Shown: positions 1-9,384, counted from the stretch's first letter. The stretch: DNA of 64,000 bases from Bruticola sp004554425 (GCA_958366945.1 CATXCY010000001.1:123700-187699); one strand, 5' to 3'. Notes: a model not told the origin generated them from the letters alone. Program-made: numbers and translations.

Positions 1-1
1 A

Positions 2-169
2 AAAGCACTCGATAAAAGATTTGTACAGGATTTACTGTATCCCAAAACTCTGCATTTGCTAAAAGAATCCCTTACTTCGGTAAAACAGGACGCGGCAATT
101 GCCAAAGAGTTAAATCTAGCCATTCCCCCCATTGAGCGGGAAGGCCCTCCACCGCCGAAGATGAGATAA
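2..169 (+). CDS. 3' end of an unrecognised protein (partial)
   Basis: An open frame enters from the left edge and ends at TAA 167-169, giving 55 visible residues. The tail is hydrophilic, rich in Lys, Leu and Glu, and finishes with a Pro-rich stretch (IPPIERE then PPPPKMR). It carries no motif I recognise, so no function is assigned. It lies 36 bases upstream of the membrane protein at 206 on the same strand, which could place both in one transcript. The frame is uninterrupted from base 2, but coding status rests only on that and on plausible composition. Confidence 0.55.
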   Translation, partial: KALDKRFVQDLLYPKTLHLLKESLTSVKQDAAIAKELNLAIPPIEREGPPPPKMR

Positions 170-205
170 TTCCATTTTGAAAAAGTATTCGCCTATTGTA
201 AAGCT

Positions 206-2290
206 ATGTCAGAAGAGAACAAAAGTACAGCAAACGGCACTGCTGCCGTAAAAGACTTATTCAAACGTGTAGATTTAGTTTGCGATTTTCGCTTTTCAGC
301 CATAATTTACATATTATTGTCTGTCTTATGCGCAGGTTCACTCATTTGGCAAGCTAAGCAAGCCGTTATCGGCTATTTGGGCCATGAAAACACGGCACAA
401 ACGCTTTGGATTTATCACTCTTGGGAGCAATATTACTACCAAACTTTTCATTTTTTTATTACTAATTACGGCTTGACTGGCTCTTTGGCCAAGTTGCCAG
501 AATTGTATAACCACCTAGTCAGCTTCGGAGAGCGCAGCAGCGTAGCTAACGGCCTAGATTTTATCTGGACTTGGCCCCTAGTTAAGTTATTCGGCTTTCC
601 TCTTTATTACAACGTAAAATGTATCCTTATCGTAGTAATTAACGCTCTAGCCATGCGTTGGCTCTGCGGCAAAATGGGCTGCCGTCCAAACTCGGCTTTT
701 TTAGGAGGGCTCCTCTTCGCCTTTAATCCTTGGCAATGGTTCCTTTTAAGCACAGGGCGTATTATTGAAGCTCAAACTTTTTGGCCTGTTTTTTTCATAG
801 GTAGTTTTCTTTCAGCTTGGGGCCAAAGCGATCCTATGAAATGGGCCCGTTGCGGAGCCCTCCTAGCTTTGACAGCGTGCAATTATTGGTTCTATGGCCA
901 TTTTGCCGTTATCTTTGTGTTATTCTTTGTGCTGTATCGTGCGACAGCGGCAGCCCTTCGTTGCATAAGGGAAAAAAAGCTTCCTTCCTTCGGGCTTAAA
1001 TTTAGCCTTGATATTTGGGGCAGCTTGCTTCTATTTTGTCTCACTTTCAGCGTCATAATTTTGCCAGCTGCTCATCCTTACTTGACGCGCCTTTTTTCTC
1101 ACGACAATATCCCAGGATTAGTTCGTCCCGATCCTGGGCGCGTCCCTGATGTATCTACGCTTTACAGACAGAGCATTGCCTATTCGTGCGAAGCTTTTTA
1201 CGCCTTCGTTCAGCCGACTAAAGGCTTAAGCACCCCTATCAACCCTCCACAAAGTATTTCCACAGAGGCGACATTTTCAGCCAACATAAGTTTAATGGTG
1301 ATGCTGTCCTTTTTATTGCTTGGCACTCAAGTTACGCTCAAAAACAGAAGTCGGCTGAAGTTTTGGTGTTGGGCCGCCGCTGCCTTTTATTTGTTGCCCT
1401 TGGGGCCATTCCTAAAGCACAAAGCTCAATTAGTCTATTGGCAAGGCCACTCCATTCCGTTGCCTTACAAATTTTTTTGCGATCATATGCCGCTACTCGA
1501 TAAACTGTTTTGGCCATGCCAAGCCATACTTTTATTTGCGATAGCTGCAGCAATTTGCATAGCAATGAGCCTAGAAGCGCTTCGAGACAACAAAAAATTT
1601 TCTCCTCAGCTATTGGCCGTAATAACAATTGCAGCCGTCATTTTGCCTTTTAGCGAAGCATTGCAACGCAAGCAATTACCTTGGCCATCAACCAAACTTG
1701 CTCCGGCAATATATGAGCACACTCAACAAAAACAAAACTTGTCAGAAAGCGTAATCTTTGTTCCTTTGGGACGGCGCCCTTGGCAAGCGACTAGCGATTA
1801 TAATCATAATTTTTACTACGATCCCGATCTTACTTTGGTAGATTTACGCTTAGTTATAGACAATAACAGAGGTTTATTTTCACGCCACCTTTATAACAGC
1901 GGTAAAGACGTCTGGCTTTTCGACAAGCAAGCTTTAGTAGACCAAAGTTTTTTAGGCTTTATAAGCGATTTAGGTAGCCAATATGTGCCACGCCGCTTTA
2001 GTCACAACGATCTGGAGGCTGTGCAACATGAAGGATACAACCTAATTGGCGTAAGCGAACGACTTTGTAGCCATCGTCCCCGTAGCGGAGCCTATACAGT
2101 AGCCCCGGATCAGGGACAAGCTATCTTCAAAGATATTTGTCAAAGGCTGGAAGTTATTTTCGGCCCTCCTGTAAAGATTGTCGAGGAAATTTCTTATGAA
2201 AAAGACCTTATTCCAGGAGAAATCACCCCAAAATCATACCAAATAAAAATCTACGATACACGCCACTTTAAAGTTAAAGCTCAAAAATAG
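206..2290 (+). CDS. Multi-pass membrane protein, GT-C glycosyltransferase-like
   Basis: This 694-residue protein has about ten or more hydrophobic segments over residues 30-490, followed by a soluble C-terminal region of about 200 residues. The layout, with an early FGERSS..GLDF..TWP loop and a conserved-looking GRIIEAQTFWP segment after a helix, resembles large GT-C-fold transferases that use lipid-linked sugars at the membrane. That comparison is from topology, not from a diagnostic motif. No clear Shine-Dalgarno sequence precedes the ATG, but no better in-frame start is visible. A second polytopic protein at 6808-8679 (DUF2723-like) may act in the same envelope-sugar field. It could also be a YfhO-like or other uncharacterised membrane protein. 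Confidence 0.72.
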   Translation: MSEENKSTANGTAAVKDLFKRVDLVCDFRFSAIIYILLSVLCAGSLIWQAKQAVIGYLGHENTAQTLWIYHSWEQYYYQTFHFFITNYGLTGSLAKLPELYNHLVSFGERSSVANGLDFIWTWPLVKLFGFPLYYNVKCILIVVINALAMRWLCGKMGCRPNSAFLGGLLFAFNPWQWFLLSTGRIIEAQTFWPVFFIGSFLSAWGQSDPMKWARCGALLALTACNYWFYGHFAVIFVLFFVLYRATAAALRCIREKKLPSFGLKFSLDIWGSLLLFCLTFSVIILPAAHPYLTRLFSHDNIPGLVRPDPGRVPDVSTLYRQSIAYSCEAFYAFVQPTKGLSTPINPPQSISTEATFSANISLMVMLSFLLLGTQVTLKNRSRLKFWCWAAAAFYLLPLGPFLKHKAQLVYWQGHSIPLPYKFFCDHMPLLDKLFWPCQAILLFAIAAAICIAMSLEALRDNKKFSPQLLAVITIAAVILPFSEALQRKQLPWPSTKLAPAIYEHTQQKQNLSESVIFVPLGRRPWQATSDYNHNFYYDPDLTLVDLRLVIDNNRGLFSRHLYNSGKDVWLFDKQALVDQSFLGFISDLGSQYVPRRFSHNDLEAVQHEGYNLIGVSERLCSHRPRSGAYTVAPDQGQAIFKDICQRLEVIFGPPVKIVEEISYEKDLIPGEITPKSYQIKIYDTRHFKVKAQK

Positions 2291-2347
2291 GGTGAAGGTA
2301 AGTTCGCTTAATGGAAGAAAATGTCCGTTTATAGTCTACGTGGCGAA

Positions 2348-2379
2348 AGGTGCAAATAAGTTCACGTTTTTTTGCACTT
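2348..2379. other. Hairpin downstream of the GT-C-like gene
   Basis: The arms AGGTGCAAA and TTTGCACTT (one G-T pair) enclose a 14-base loop about 60 bases past the stop. There is no following T-run, so it is a weak terminator candidate or an RNA-stability structure. Confidence 0.25.
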
Positions 2380-2396
2380 TGCAACATAGCGTATGT

Positions 2397-2429
2397 CATG
2401 TCAACATATATTTTTTTATGTTTGGCATG
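2397..2429. other. Inverted repeat before the small membrane gene
   Basis: CATGTCAACATA and TATGTTTGGCATG can pair with a single bulge around a T-rich loop, 49 bases before the ATG at 2478. It may be an operator or a leader hairpin. Nothing else here decides between these. Confidence 0.25.
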
Positions 2430-2477
2430 ATTTTACTCGCTTAGTCGGCGGCCACATTTAACAGGGAGGATCAAAGC

Positions 2478-2774
2478 ATGTCTACAACTATCAGCACCGC
2501 GCTGCTGCTATGCGCCATTGCGCTGGTAATCATCGGTGTAACCGTTCCCGTCATCATTCTTATTCGTCTGCACGCCATAGAAGAGAATTTGGAGAAAACT
2601 GCCATCTTATTAACGGTTTTGGCAAATTTGCAAGGAGCGACCGAGGCTGACGTGGCCAGAGCAGCCGGCTTAGAGGAAGAAGTAATTTCTCTTCCTAAGC
2701 CCAGTCAGAAGAGCGGTCGCATTTCACTCGATAAGTCGGAAGATACCAAAGGCGATAAGAAAAAAGGCAAATAA
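2478..2774 (+). CDS. Small single-pass membrane protein, unknown
   Basis: The 98-residue product has one strong hydrophobic helix (about residues 7-30), then a short helical, coiled-coil-like stretch with Leu/Ala spacing, and ends in a Lys/Asp/Ser-rich tail. A strong Shine-Dalgarno (AGGGAGG, about 9 bases before the ATG) supports both the gene and its start. I do not recognise the family. The shape, a short N-terminal anchor plus cytoplasmic helix, is like small envelope accessory proteins, but no role can be given. It sits alone, about 100 bases before the DUF3857 protein, on the same strand. Confidence 0.7.
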   Translation: MSTTISTALLLCAIALVIIGVTVPVIILIRLHAIEENLEKTAILLTVLANLQGATEADVARAAGLEEEVISLPKPSQKSGRISLDKSEDTKGDKKKGK

Positions 2775-2778
2775 GCAA

Positions 2779-2802
2779 TATCTTCTCGAAAAAGAGAAGA
2801 TA
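2779..2802. other. Hairpin after the small membrane gene
   Basis: A perfect 9-bp stem (TATCTTCTC / GAGAAGATA) has a six-base loop and lies just after the stop codon. It lacks a T-tract, so termination is doubtful. It may protect the transcript end or allow partial read-through. Confidence 0.3.
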
Positions 2803-2875
2803 CACAAAACAATAGGCGCCTGTTAGGATTAAATACCAGCAGTGTGTCTGTTTTAGTTTGTCGAGGATTTTATTT

Positions 2876-4918
2876 ATGAAGTTTAATTTTAGGCCGCAGC
2901 TTTTAAGCAAAAAGCTCAAAAACTTTTTGTACGTAGCTGTGTTTGTGTTGGCTGCGCTTCCTTTGAGCGTACAAGCTGCCGATTCGCCTTCCAAGCCGGA
3001 TGGTCGTTTCTTTAACTCTCCCGGATTAAAGGAATATCCTAATGCCTGCGCCATTATTTTGGAAGACGATCTTACCTACCGTCTCAATGAAGATTATTCT
3101 GCTGAAGCCACAGAGTATAATGCCATCAAGCTTCTCAACGGAGAAGGCGTTAAGCTTTTCCGTCTTTATCCCAGAAATTTTGACGCTTCTTTTGAAACTG
3201 TAGAATTTGAATACGCTCGTAGTATCAGTCCTCAAGGACAAGTAACCGAGGTACCAGCTGGCAATATTAAAACGATAGCTGCTATTAGCGGAGCTCCTAT
3301 TTATGAGGATCGTCAAATTTATGTAGCAGAGTTTCCCAACCTTGAAGTCGGCTCGGTAATTGAATATTCTATCAAGACCAAATACGCTCCCAGAAAAGAT
3401 AAGCAATGGTGGGCTTGTTCATATTTACAAAATGATTTGCCCATTTTGCACTCTACATACAAAGTAAGTGTACCTTCTCAAGAAAAAGCCTACACTTTTA
3501 CCAATGTTCCTTATCTCCGTTCACCTAAAGTGACCGAGAGCAAGGGAGTACGCACTTACTCCTGGGAAACAAAAGAAGCTTTCGACGCCATTACCAGCAA
3601 CGTCAGTATGCCTTCGTCCTTCAACTACTACAAATATGTAGCCGCCTCCAGTTTCTCCGATTGGAAAGATCTGAGTAAATGGGCTGCCGCTATTTGGGAC
3701 GAAAATACTGCCGACAACGATGCCTCTTTGAGCATGCTTTGCACTCGCATTACTTCCGTGGGCAAACCGGCCGAAGAACGCATACAAGACGTGCTCGGCT
3801 ATATGTCCAAGTTTTCTATTTTGGATAAAGATCAGAACATCTGGCGCTCAGTAGACTTCAAGCGAGCCACTTTATCTAAGTTGCTTACCTATCAAGATGC
3901 AGCTTATCTAACTGGTGCTCTCTTGAGAAGAGCCGGTTTGAGAGTCGATGTGTATATGGCTTCCAGTTCCGATCTGAAAACTATGGCCCAATTGCCTCCC
4001 ATACCAACCTACTTTAGTCAATTTTTACTCAAAGTCTCTGATCCAGGTGGTAAGACTTGGTGGATCGATCCTTCTTTGCCAGGTTCTGCTCTTAACGCTC
4101 CCAACTTAGGTTGGCAAGGTTCAGCTATGCTTGAACTTCCCTCGCCTCACAGTTCTAAGCCTGGCCGTCTGGTAGCTGCTCCTATAGACACTCCGGAAGA
4201 TAATATTTGCTCTTACAACATGGAAGGACGCATTGAAGCTAATGGCATAGGCCAGCTTAATGCTGACATCACTTACAATGGTCCCCGCGCCAATATTCTG
4301 CGTACTGCCGAGGGGCAAGCTCAAGCTTTAACTGACGCCCAGCACAAAGAAATGGTCAACTGGATTATTGGTAAGTTTAATAACAACTTCTGTTTCCAAA
4401 CTATTCCCTATGCCAATTTCTTCCCCGCCGAAATAGATGCTCAGTCGCCAGTAACTGTCGGTACTTCTGTACAGTTTGCCAACTATGCTCGCTATAGTCG
4501 CGAAAGGGATCGTTTTGAAACTCCTTTGCCTATAACCCAGGGACAGTCTTTGCAAGCCGGACTCAATAGTGCTTCCCGCCTCTATCCTGTCCGTTTTGAT
4601 GCTCCTTTTATTGACGAAGTCAGCTACCATGTAATTCTCCCTCAAGATAGCAAGGTAGTGGCTCAGCCGAGAGATATGACTTTGAGCAACGATGTAGGCT
4701 CATATACTTGTAAAACCGTAGTCAAAGGTTCTGAAGTATGGTTTTATAGCCGTACACAAATAAATTTAACCTGGATCTACAAAGACAAGTTTGCCCAGCT
4801 TGAAGAACTGGCTAAAGCCCAATTATCCACTTTCAAATCTCCTTTAGCTTACAAGCTGACTCTCAAAGTCCCGACAGAAAAAATCCAAGAGACTGAGGAC
4901 GAAGCTTCGCAAGAGTAA
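2876..4918 (+). CDS. Exported DUF3857 / degenerate transglutaminase-like protein
   Basis: The 680-residue protein starts at ATG 2876, which has GAGG about 9 bases upstream. A longer frame from TTG 2858 would include that Shine-Dalgarno and is unlikely. Residues 1-35 form a signal peptide (basic start, hydrophobic core, SVQAA). Residues about 55-230 match the DUF3857 pattern (LYPRNFD, ISPQGQ, FPNLEVGSVIEYS). A transglutaminase-core-like domain follows, but where the family has the catalytic Cys (GDCKDK region) this protein has Tyr339, and where His is expected it has Gln382. The Asp of the WWIDPS segment (Asp398) remains. A beta-rich C-terminal region follows. It probably acts in the envelope as a binding or scaffold protein rather than an enzyme; this is inferred from the missing residues. 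Confidence 0.82.
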   Translation: MKFNFRPQLLSKKLKNFLYVAVFVLAALPLSVQAADSPSKPDGRFFNSPGLKEYPNACAIILEDDLTYRLNEDYSAEATEYNAIKLLNGEGVKLFRLYPRNFDASFETVEFEYARSISPQGQVTEVPAGNIKTIAAISGAPIYEDRQIYVAEFPNLEVGSVIEYSIKTKYAPRKDKQWWACSYLQNDLPILHSTYKVSVPSQEKAYTFTNVPYLRSPKVTESKGVRTYSWETKEAFDAITSNVSMPSSFNYYKYVAASSFSDWKDLSKWAAAIWDENTADNDASLSMLCTRITSVGKPAEERIQDVLGYMSKFSILDKDQNIWRSVDFKRATLSKLLTYQDAAYLTGALLRRAGLRVDVYMASSSDLKTMAQLPPIPTYFSQFLLKVSDPGGKTWWIDPSLPGSALNAPNLGWQGSAMLELPSPHSSKPGRLVAAPIDTPEDNICSYNMEGRIEANGIGQLNADITYNGPRANILRTAEGQAQALTDAQHKEMVNWIIGKFNNNFCFQTIPYANFFPAEIDAQSPVTVGTSVQFANYARYSRERDRFETPLPITQGQSLQAGLNSASRLYPVRFDAPFIDEVSYHVILPQDSKVVAQPRDMTLSNDVGSYTCKTVVKGSEVWFYSRTQINLTWIYKDKFAQLEELAKAQLSTFKSPLAYKLTLKVPTEKIQETEDEASQE

Positions 4919-4940
4919 GAAATAATAATCCTCGACATTG

Positions 4941-4984
4941 TCCCCCACTATTCAGAGAGATTCTGAAGGTGGGGGATTTTTTTT
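4941..4984 (+). terminator. Rho-independent terminator after the DUF3857 gene
   Basis: The stem TCCCCCAC / GTGGGGGA is extended inside by TTCAG / CTGAA and followed by eight or more Ts. It lies about 22 bases after the stop codon. Confidence 0.92.
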
Positions 4985-5045
4985 GTTTCTGTCGCATTGA
5001 GCAAGGCTATTTTACGAGTTCTCAACGCGAATTAAGGTATTTTTT

Positions 5046-5981
5046 ATGGAAGACCAGGAAATTTTAAGTTATAAAGCTCTAGCCAAAATAAATTTAACTT
5101 TAGAGCTATTGGACACTTTGCCTAACGGTTACCATCAGCTAGATACGATTTTTCAAAGCTTAGAGTTGGCCGACCAGCTTTTTTTAAGCAAAGCCCCAAA
5201 GACCAGTTTAAAAATAGTTGACAAAATAGGTTGCGGTTTTACTGTAAGTGCCGATCAAGACAATTTGGTATTAAAAGCTCATCGTGCCTTGCAAACCCTT
5301 ACCAGCCAAGAACTGCCATGCCGCTTTGTGTTACATAAAAATATACCAGCTGGCGGTGGTTTAGGAGGCGGTAGCGCTGATTGTGCGGCGGCTTTAAAAG
5401 GCTTAAACGCTCTTTACAATTTACAACTTTCCAATGAAATATTGCTGGAAGAAGCCGGCAAATTGGGCGCAGATGTAGCTTTTGGTCTGGTAGAAAATAC
5501 AGCCCGTGGCCTAGGCAAAGGAGAGCAACTTACTAAATTGCCCATTCCTGAACTTTTTAAAAATTGGGGAGTTCTTTTGCTTATTCCACCTTTTGGTTTA
5601 AGCACACCTGAAGTTTATAAAGCTTGGGATCAATTGCCTGAGGAGAAGCGCCGTCCAGCCAAAGGCAGTTCAGCCAATTTAACTGAACTTTTAAAAGTTC
5701 AACCTACCATTCATGCTCAAGATGCCAGCCTCTGGCAAGTAAAATTCCTTAACGAACTAAAAAACGATCTCTATCCCGCAGCTCAAGCTCTCAGACCAGA
5801 GCTCACCTCTATAAGAGAAACTTTGCTCGCTTGGGGATGCCAAGCGGCCCAGCTCTGCGGCAGCGGCTCCACAGTATTTGCCATGCTCAACCCTAAAATT
5901 TATCAGCAAGTTCAGAATCAACCGGAACTGCTACACAATTTAGAGAAGTTGGGACGCATATATTTAACCCGCTTTATTTAG
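5046..5981 (+). CDS. ispE: 4-diphosphocytidyl-2-C-methyl-D-erythritol kinase
   Basis: IspE phosphorylates CDP-methylerythritol at the 2-OH in the MEP pathway for isoprenoid precursors, in the cytoplasm. The 311-residue length is normal. The N-terminal AKINLTLELL...NGYHQLDTIF block contains the active-site Lys and substrate-binding residues. The GHMP-kinase ATP loop is PAGGGLGGGSADCAA near residues 100-115, and the C-terminal GSGSTVFAM motif is present. The gene is read from ATG 5046 behind a weak AAGG. It is followed after 12 bases by a nucleotidyltransferase, so the two are probably co-transcribed. Confidence 0.95.
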   Translation: MEDQEILSYKALAKINLTLELLDTLPNGYHQLDTIFQSLELADQLFLSKAPKTSLKIVDKIGCGFTVSADQDNLVLKAHRALQTLTSQELPCRFVLHKNIPAGGGLGGGSADCAAALKGLNALYNLQLSNEILLEEAGKLGADVAFGLVENTARGLGKGEQLTKLPIPELFKNWGVLLLIPPFGLSTPEVYKAWDQLPEEKRRPAKGSSANLTELLKVQPTIHAQDASLWQVKFLNELKNDLYPAAQALRPELTSIRETLLAWGCQAAQLCGSGSTVFAMLNPKIYQQVQNQPELLHNLEKLGRIYLTRFI

Positions 5982-5993
5982 GATTTATACAAT

Positions 5994-6821
5994 ATGAGTA
6001 ATAATTCGATAGTGCCCAGAAACTTGAACGAACCGGAAGACAAATTTGAGATGCCGGTTGACGCCGTCCTTTTGGCAGGAGGTCTTATCAAAGATCTGCC
6101 CGCTTCGGAGCCTAAAGTAGCAGGCAAAGGCCACATTATGATAGGCGATAAGCCTATGAGTGCCTACGCTTTAGCCGCCCTACGCCAATCAAAAAAAATT
6201 CGCCGCATAATCTTAGTTAGTCCCATGAAAAGAGAAGATTTAGGCCCCGAATGGGAAGGCGTTGACGAAGTAGTTCCGGCGGGTTCCAGCTTAACAGAAT
6301 CTCTATTTTCCGGTCTCAAAACTTTGCCTTTAAGCAATGATCCAGTACTTTTAGTAGCCGGCGATTTACCTTTTCTAAGCGTGGAAGCCGTAGACGATTT
6401 TCTAGACAGATGCGCTGCAGAACGGCACAACGTTTTATGGTACGGTTTTTTAGATAAAGCTGTCTCTCAAGCCAAATACCCTGAGGTACGCCATACTTGG
6501 GTAAAAATGGTCGAAGGCACTTTCTGTGGCGGCGGCTTAACTTGCTTAAGAGGTAACATTGCCGAAGCTATCCGAGAAGCTATGGATACAGTCACCGCCG
6601 GACGCAAGAATCCCTTTAAACTGGCCGGAATTTTAGGTTTGAAAACGCTTTTTTATTTACTTATAGGCAGGCTGACCATTCCTATGGCTGAAAAAGCCGC
6701 CGCCAGACTATTAAAGCTCCCCTGTTGCGGTATAGTCAGCCCTTATGCCGAAACAGCTTACAATATCGACGATGCCGAGTCTTTGGAACAAGCTCGCCGT
6801 CGCCTGACTACTTCCCGTTAG
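5994..6821 (+). CDS. MobA-like NTP transferase domain protein
   Basis: This 275-residue cytoplasmic protein has a Rossmann-like nucleotidyltransferase fold. Residues about 23-45 carry the DAVLLAGG loop, although the usual GxSxRMG lysine-containing loop is diverged. VAGDLPFLS near residue 120 is the metal-binding D-x-P motif of the MobA/NTP_transf_3 family. The C-terminal part has a hydrophobic helix (LFYLLIGRLTIPMAEK) and an AYNIDDAESLEQAR ending typical of such proteins. The substrate is unknown. MobA itself makes molybdopterin guanine dinucleotide, and no molybdenum-cofactor gene is nearby. Its pairing with ispE might point to a nucleotide-alcohol substrate, but that is only a guess. Its 3' end overlaps the convergent gene at 6808 by 14 bases. 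Confidence 0.78.
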   Translation: MSNNSIVPRNLNEPEDKFEMPVDAVLLAGGLIKDLPASEPKVAGKGHIMIGDKPMSAYALAALRQSKKIRRIILVSPMKREDLGPEWEGVDEVVPAGSSLTESLFSGLKTLPLSNDPVLLVAGDLPFLSVEAVDDFLDRCAAERHNVLWYGFLDKAVSQAKYPEVRHTWVKMVEGTFCGGGLTCLRGNIAEAIREAMDTVTAGRKNPFKLAGILGLKTLFYLLIGRLTIPMAEKAAARLLKLPCCGIVSPYAETAYNIDDAESLEQARRRLTTSR

Positions 6822-8679
6822 CCGCCTCGGTGCGCAAGCAAAACTCCTCAATTTTGCTAAACTTAGCCTTTTCGTCCAAAGCTTCTTGGGCACGTTTCCA
6901 TTTATTAAGCATAAATTTATGCCAAAATGGACGTGCCTTTTTTTCTTGCCAATCTACATTATATTGTTCAGCCGCTTGCTCTAATTCATGCTGTGCTTGG
7001 TAACGATATTGCCAAAGATTGGCTTCGGAAGCATATATTTTTTCTTCGCTATTTGTATAGCGAAAGAGCAATCCTTGACGTACGACATAATGAAAAGGCA
7101 CATGTTCTAATCCACACTGTCCAGCCGTTTGCTCATCGTCAAAATAAACTGGACGCCCTTCGCGCCAAGCTAAATCTAAAACAGCCGCTAGTCCTTTCTC
7201 TTTTAAAGTTTGCGCATAAACAAGCGGCAGCGAATCAATAAACCATTGCGAATGGCAAACTCCTACAGGAATAATTATAAAATCACGCTTCAATATCGCT
7301 TTGGCATAAATTAAACCACCACAAATTGCGTCATTTTGAGCGGCAACAATAGCCTTATCGGGTATGGAAGCAGCCATATAAAGTATAGTATTATTGACTA
7401 AGTATTGCCCACGTTCGGAAGCGCCATCCCAGTTAGAAGCTAAGGGCCAAATAAAAGTAGTTACTAAAACCGCAAAGACGAACCATTGCTTTAATTTGCT
7501 ACTTTGCTCAGCCGCCAAATTGGCTAAAGTTGCCGCTCCGAAGCCAGCAAAAGCTCCAAAAGCTAAATATGAAGAGCAGAAGAAGCGCTCCATCATTTCT
7601 TGATAGCCTTCAGCATCGGGCTGAGCAGCATATACAGCCCAAATCGGACCGGCTAAAACTAAAAGACAAATCCAAAGCCAAAATTCTGTTCGCTGCTTCC
7701 TCCAAGCCACAACTATTCCCCACAGGCCCAAACCAGCAGCTAAAAGCTTAAATTGTTTAAAAAACAAAGATAGCAACCAATATGCTAATGAGGCCGCCCC
7801 GGAAGCACCGTTCCCTTTGGTGCTCAGTTGCAAACTACCGTAGCCGCTGCGCATTACTACCCAGAAAAAATTCTTCCAGGTAGAGGGATTGCCCCAGTTG
7901 AAAGCCACAAAAGGCTCGGTATGAGCAGCTAAAAACTGAGCCCTAACTATAAGCCAAAGGTAAGGTAGCAATCCCAACGTAAAACACAAGCAAGCAATGC
8001 CTATAACAGCGCAGCGGCTTGAGCCAACGCCTTTTTCGGCTTTCGGCTTAGGTGCCTTTCTTGCATAGGCCATCGAATTGCAGCTTTGACTGCTTAAATA
8101 TAAAAATACAGCCAATCCCGGCAAAAAAAGCGCCGTCGTATGATGATGGCTGAAAGAAAGTCCCAAAACGAAACTCAATACCCACAACGTGTAGGGGCGC
8201 CAGACCGATATTTTTTTATAAACTACGGCCAAAGCTGCCAACAAGCCAATAAAGAATAAATGTAAAGAAAAAACTTCAGCTCCAACAGCCATGCGCCAAG
8301 GGCTTAAAGCGAAAGCGAAACAAAAAGCGCCGACCAAAGCTCCCCAAGCAGAATTAAGCGTTAAAGACAAGCCGAAAGCCAAACAAGCGCAAGCAGCAGC
8401 TGAGCACAAAGCCGAAAAAGCATTCATAGTAAGGGCCGGGGCGGCCAACTTCAACGAGCAAAGCAACCAACCCAACATAGTGTAAAGCGGATAGCCGGGC
8501 GGATGAGCGATACCGCCGACAGCACAAGCGCTTATTAATTCCGCACTGTCAAAGCCAGGCGGAATAGCTGGAGCCAAGGTCACACAATAAACAATTAAAC
8601 TTATAATGAAGGCTAAGGCGGCAATTTTACAAGCAGATTTTAAGCAAAGCCAATTCGTCTCAGAAAGCAGACATTTCAT
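6808..8679 (-). CDS. DUF2723 (TMEM260-like) membrane protein
   Basis: The 623-residue protein has about ten transmembrane segments and a soluble C-terminal region. Near residues 35-65 the sequence FDSAELISACAVGGIAHPPGYPLY is the hallmark of DUF2723 (Asp/Glu in a first outside loop, then HPPGYPLY), here cited in part. The family belongs to the GT-C fold and includes protein O-mannosyltransferase-like enzymes. The DSAE acids are the likely catalytic ones by family analogy. A divergent 177-base region separates it from ridA. It probably transfers sugar from a polyprenyl-phosphate donor to an exported acceptor, but donor and acceptor cannot be read from sequence. Confidence 0.85.
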   Translation of the reverse strand: MKCLLSETNWLCLKSACKIAALAFIISLIVYCVTLAPAIPPGFDSAELISACAVGGIAHPPGYPLYTMLGWLLCSLKLAAPALTMNAFSALCSAAACACLAFGLSLTLNSAWGALVGAFCFAFALSPWRMAVGAEVFSLHLFFIGLLAALAVVYKKISVWRPYTLWVLSFVLGLSFSHHHTTALFLPGLAVFLYLSSQSCNSMAYARKAPKPKAEKGVGSSRCAVIGIACLCFTLGLLPYLWLIVRAQFLAAHTEPFVAFNWGNPSTWKNFFWVVMRSGYGSLQLSTKGNGASGAASLAYWLLSLFFKQFKLLAAGLGLWGIVVAWRKQRTEFWLWICLLVLAGPIWAVYAAQPDAEGYQEMMERFFCSSYLAFGAFAGFGAATLANLAAEQSSKLKQWFVFAVLVTTFIWPLASNWDGASERGQYLVNNTILYMAASIPDKAIVAAQNDAICGGLIYAKAILKRDFIIIPVGVCHSQWFIDSLPLVYAQTLKEKGLAAVLDLAWREGRPVYFDDEQTAGQCGLEHVPFHYVVRQGLLFRYTNSEEKIYASEANLWQYRYQAQHELEQAAEQYNVDWQEKKARPFWHKFMLNKWKRAQEALDEKAKFSKIEEFCLRTEAANGK

Positions 8680-8856
8680 AGAAAGTTCTCAACATAGTGA
8701 AAAATTGCCGCCATTTTTCTACAATTTGGCTCCGGCTTCCCCCGAGCAGCACTTTTCTTCCCTCGGCTTCTAGCGACAACCTTAAAAGGTATACCTTGCC
8801 AATTATGGAAAATCAGCGACCAAGTATATACACTTAAGGAGAAAAACATTTAGCTA

Positions 8857-9252
8857 ATGAGCGCGATAAAACATGAAGTTATTGCTACCGAAAAAGCTCC
8901 TCAAGCTATCGGCCCCTATTCTCAAGCTGTGCGCTTAGGCTCTTTGATCTTTTGCTCAGGGCAGATTCCTTTGCATCCTGAAAATGGAAGCGTCGTGGGC
9001 CATACAACAGCCGAACAAACTGAACAAGTTCTTAAAAATTTACAAAAAGTTTTAGAAGCAGCTGGCAGCAACCTAAATTGTGTGCTGAAGACGACTTGCT
9101 TTTTAAGCGATATGGCTGATTTTGCAGAATTTAACCAAGTTTATGCAAGTTTCTTCACAGAGAATGCTCCAGCTCGTTCCGCTATTCAGGCTGCCGCTCT
9201 GCCCAAGGGAGTAAGAGTAGAAATCGAAGCCATAGCCTACTGCGCTGAATAG
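8857..9252 (+). CDS. ridA: RidA family enamine/imine deaminase
   Basis: The 131-residue protein hydrolyses reactive 2-aminoacrylate-type enamine/imine intermediates released by PLP enzymes. Visible family features are IGPYSQA near the N terminus, the substrate-carboxylate Arg in APARSAIQ, and the ALPKGVRVEIEAIA ending with its conserved Glu. An in-frame TAG six bases upstream fixes the start close to ATG 8857. The AAGGAG is 15 bases away, which is long. It appears monocistronic and is divergent from the DUF2723 gene. Confidence 0.93.
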   Translation: MSAIKHEVIATEKAPQAIGPYSQAVRLGSLIFCSGQIPLHPENGSVVGHTTAEQTEQVLKNLQKVLEAAGSNLNCVLKTTCFLSDMADFAEFNQVYASFFTENAPARSAIQAAALPKGVRVEIEAIAYCAE

Positions 9253-9355
9253 CTCAGACCGTATGTCCCTTTAGCAACTCGACTTCTATTTGCAATAAAA
9301 TTAGTATTCTTTTAAGAAGGATAAAAGCCGAGCTAAAAGAAAAGCTTACGGAATT

Positions 9356-9384
9356 TTGAAAATTCACTGAATTTGTGTAATAAT
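9356..9384 (+). promoter_or_regulatory. Sigma-70-like promoter for the 77-aa protein / EF-G paralogue unit
   Basis: TTGAAA, a 17-base spacer and AATAAT (within GTAATAATAT) match a housekeeping promoter. About 90 bases of leader remain before the ATG at 9474. Confidence 0.55.

Noticed and set aside
2695..3054. Minus-strand frame over the DUF3857 gene start
   Set aside because: Shadow of the plus-strand genes; the real gene has signal peptide and domain evidence.
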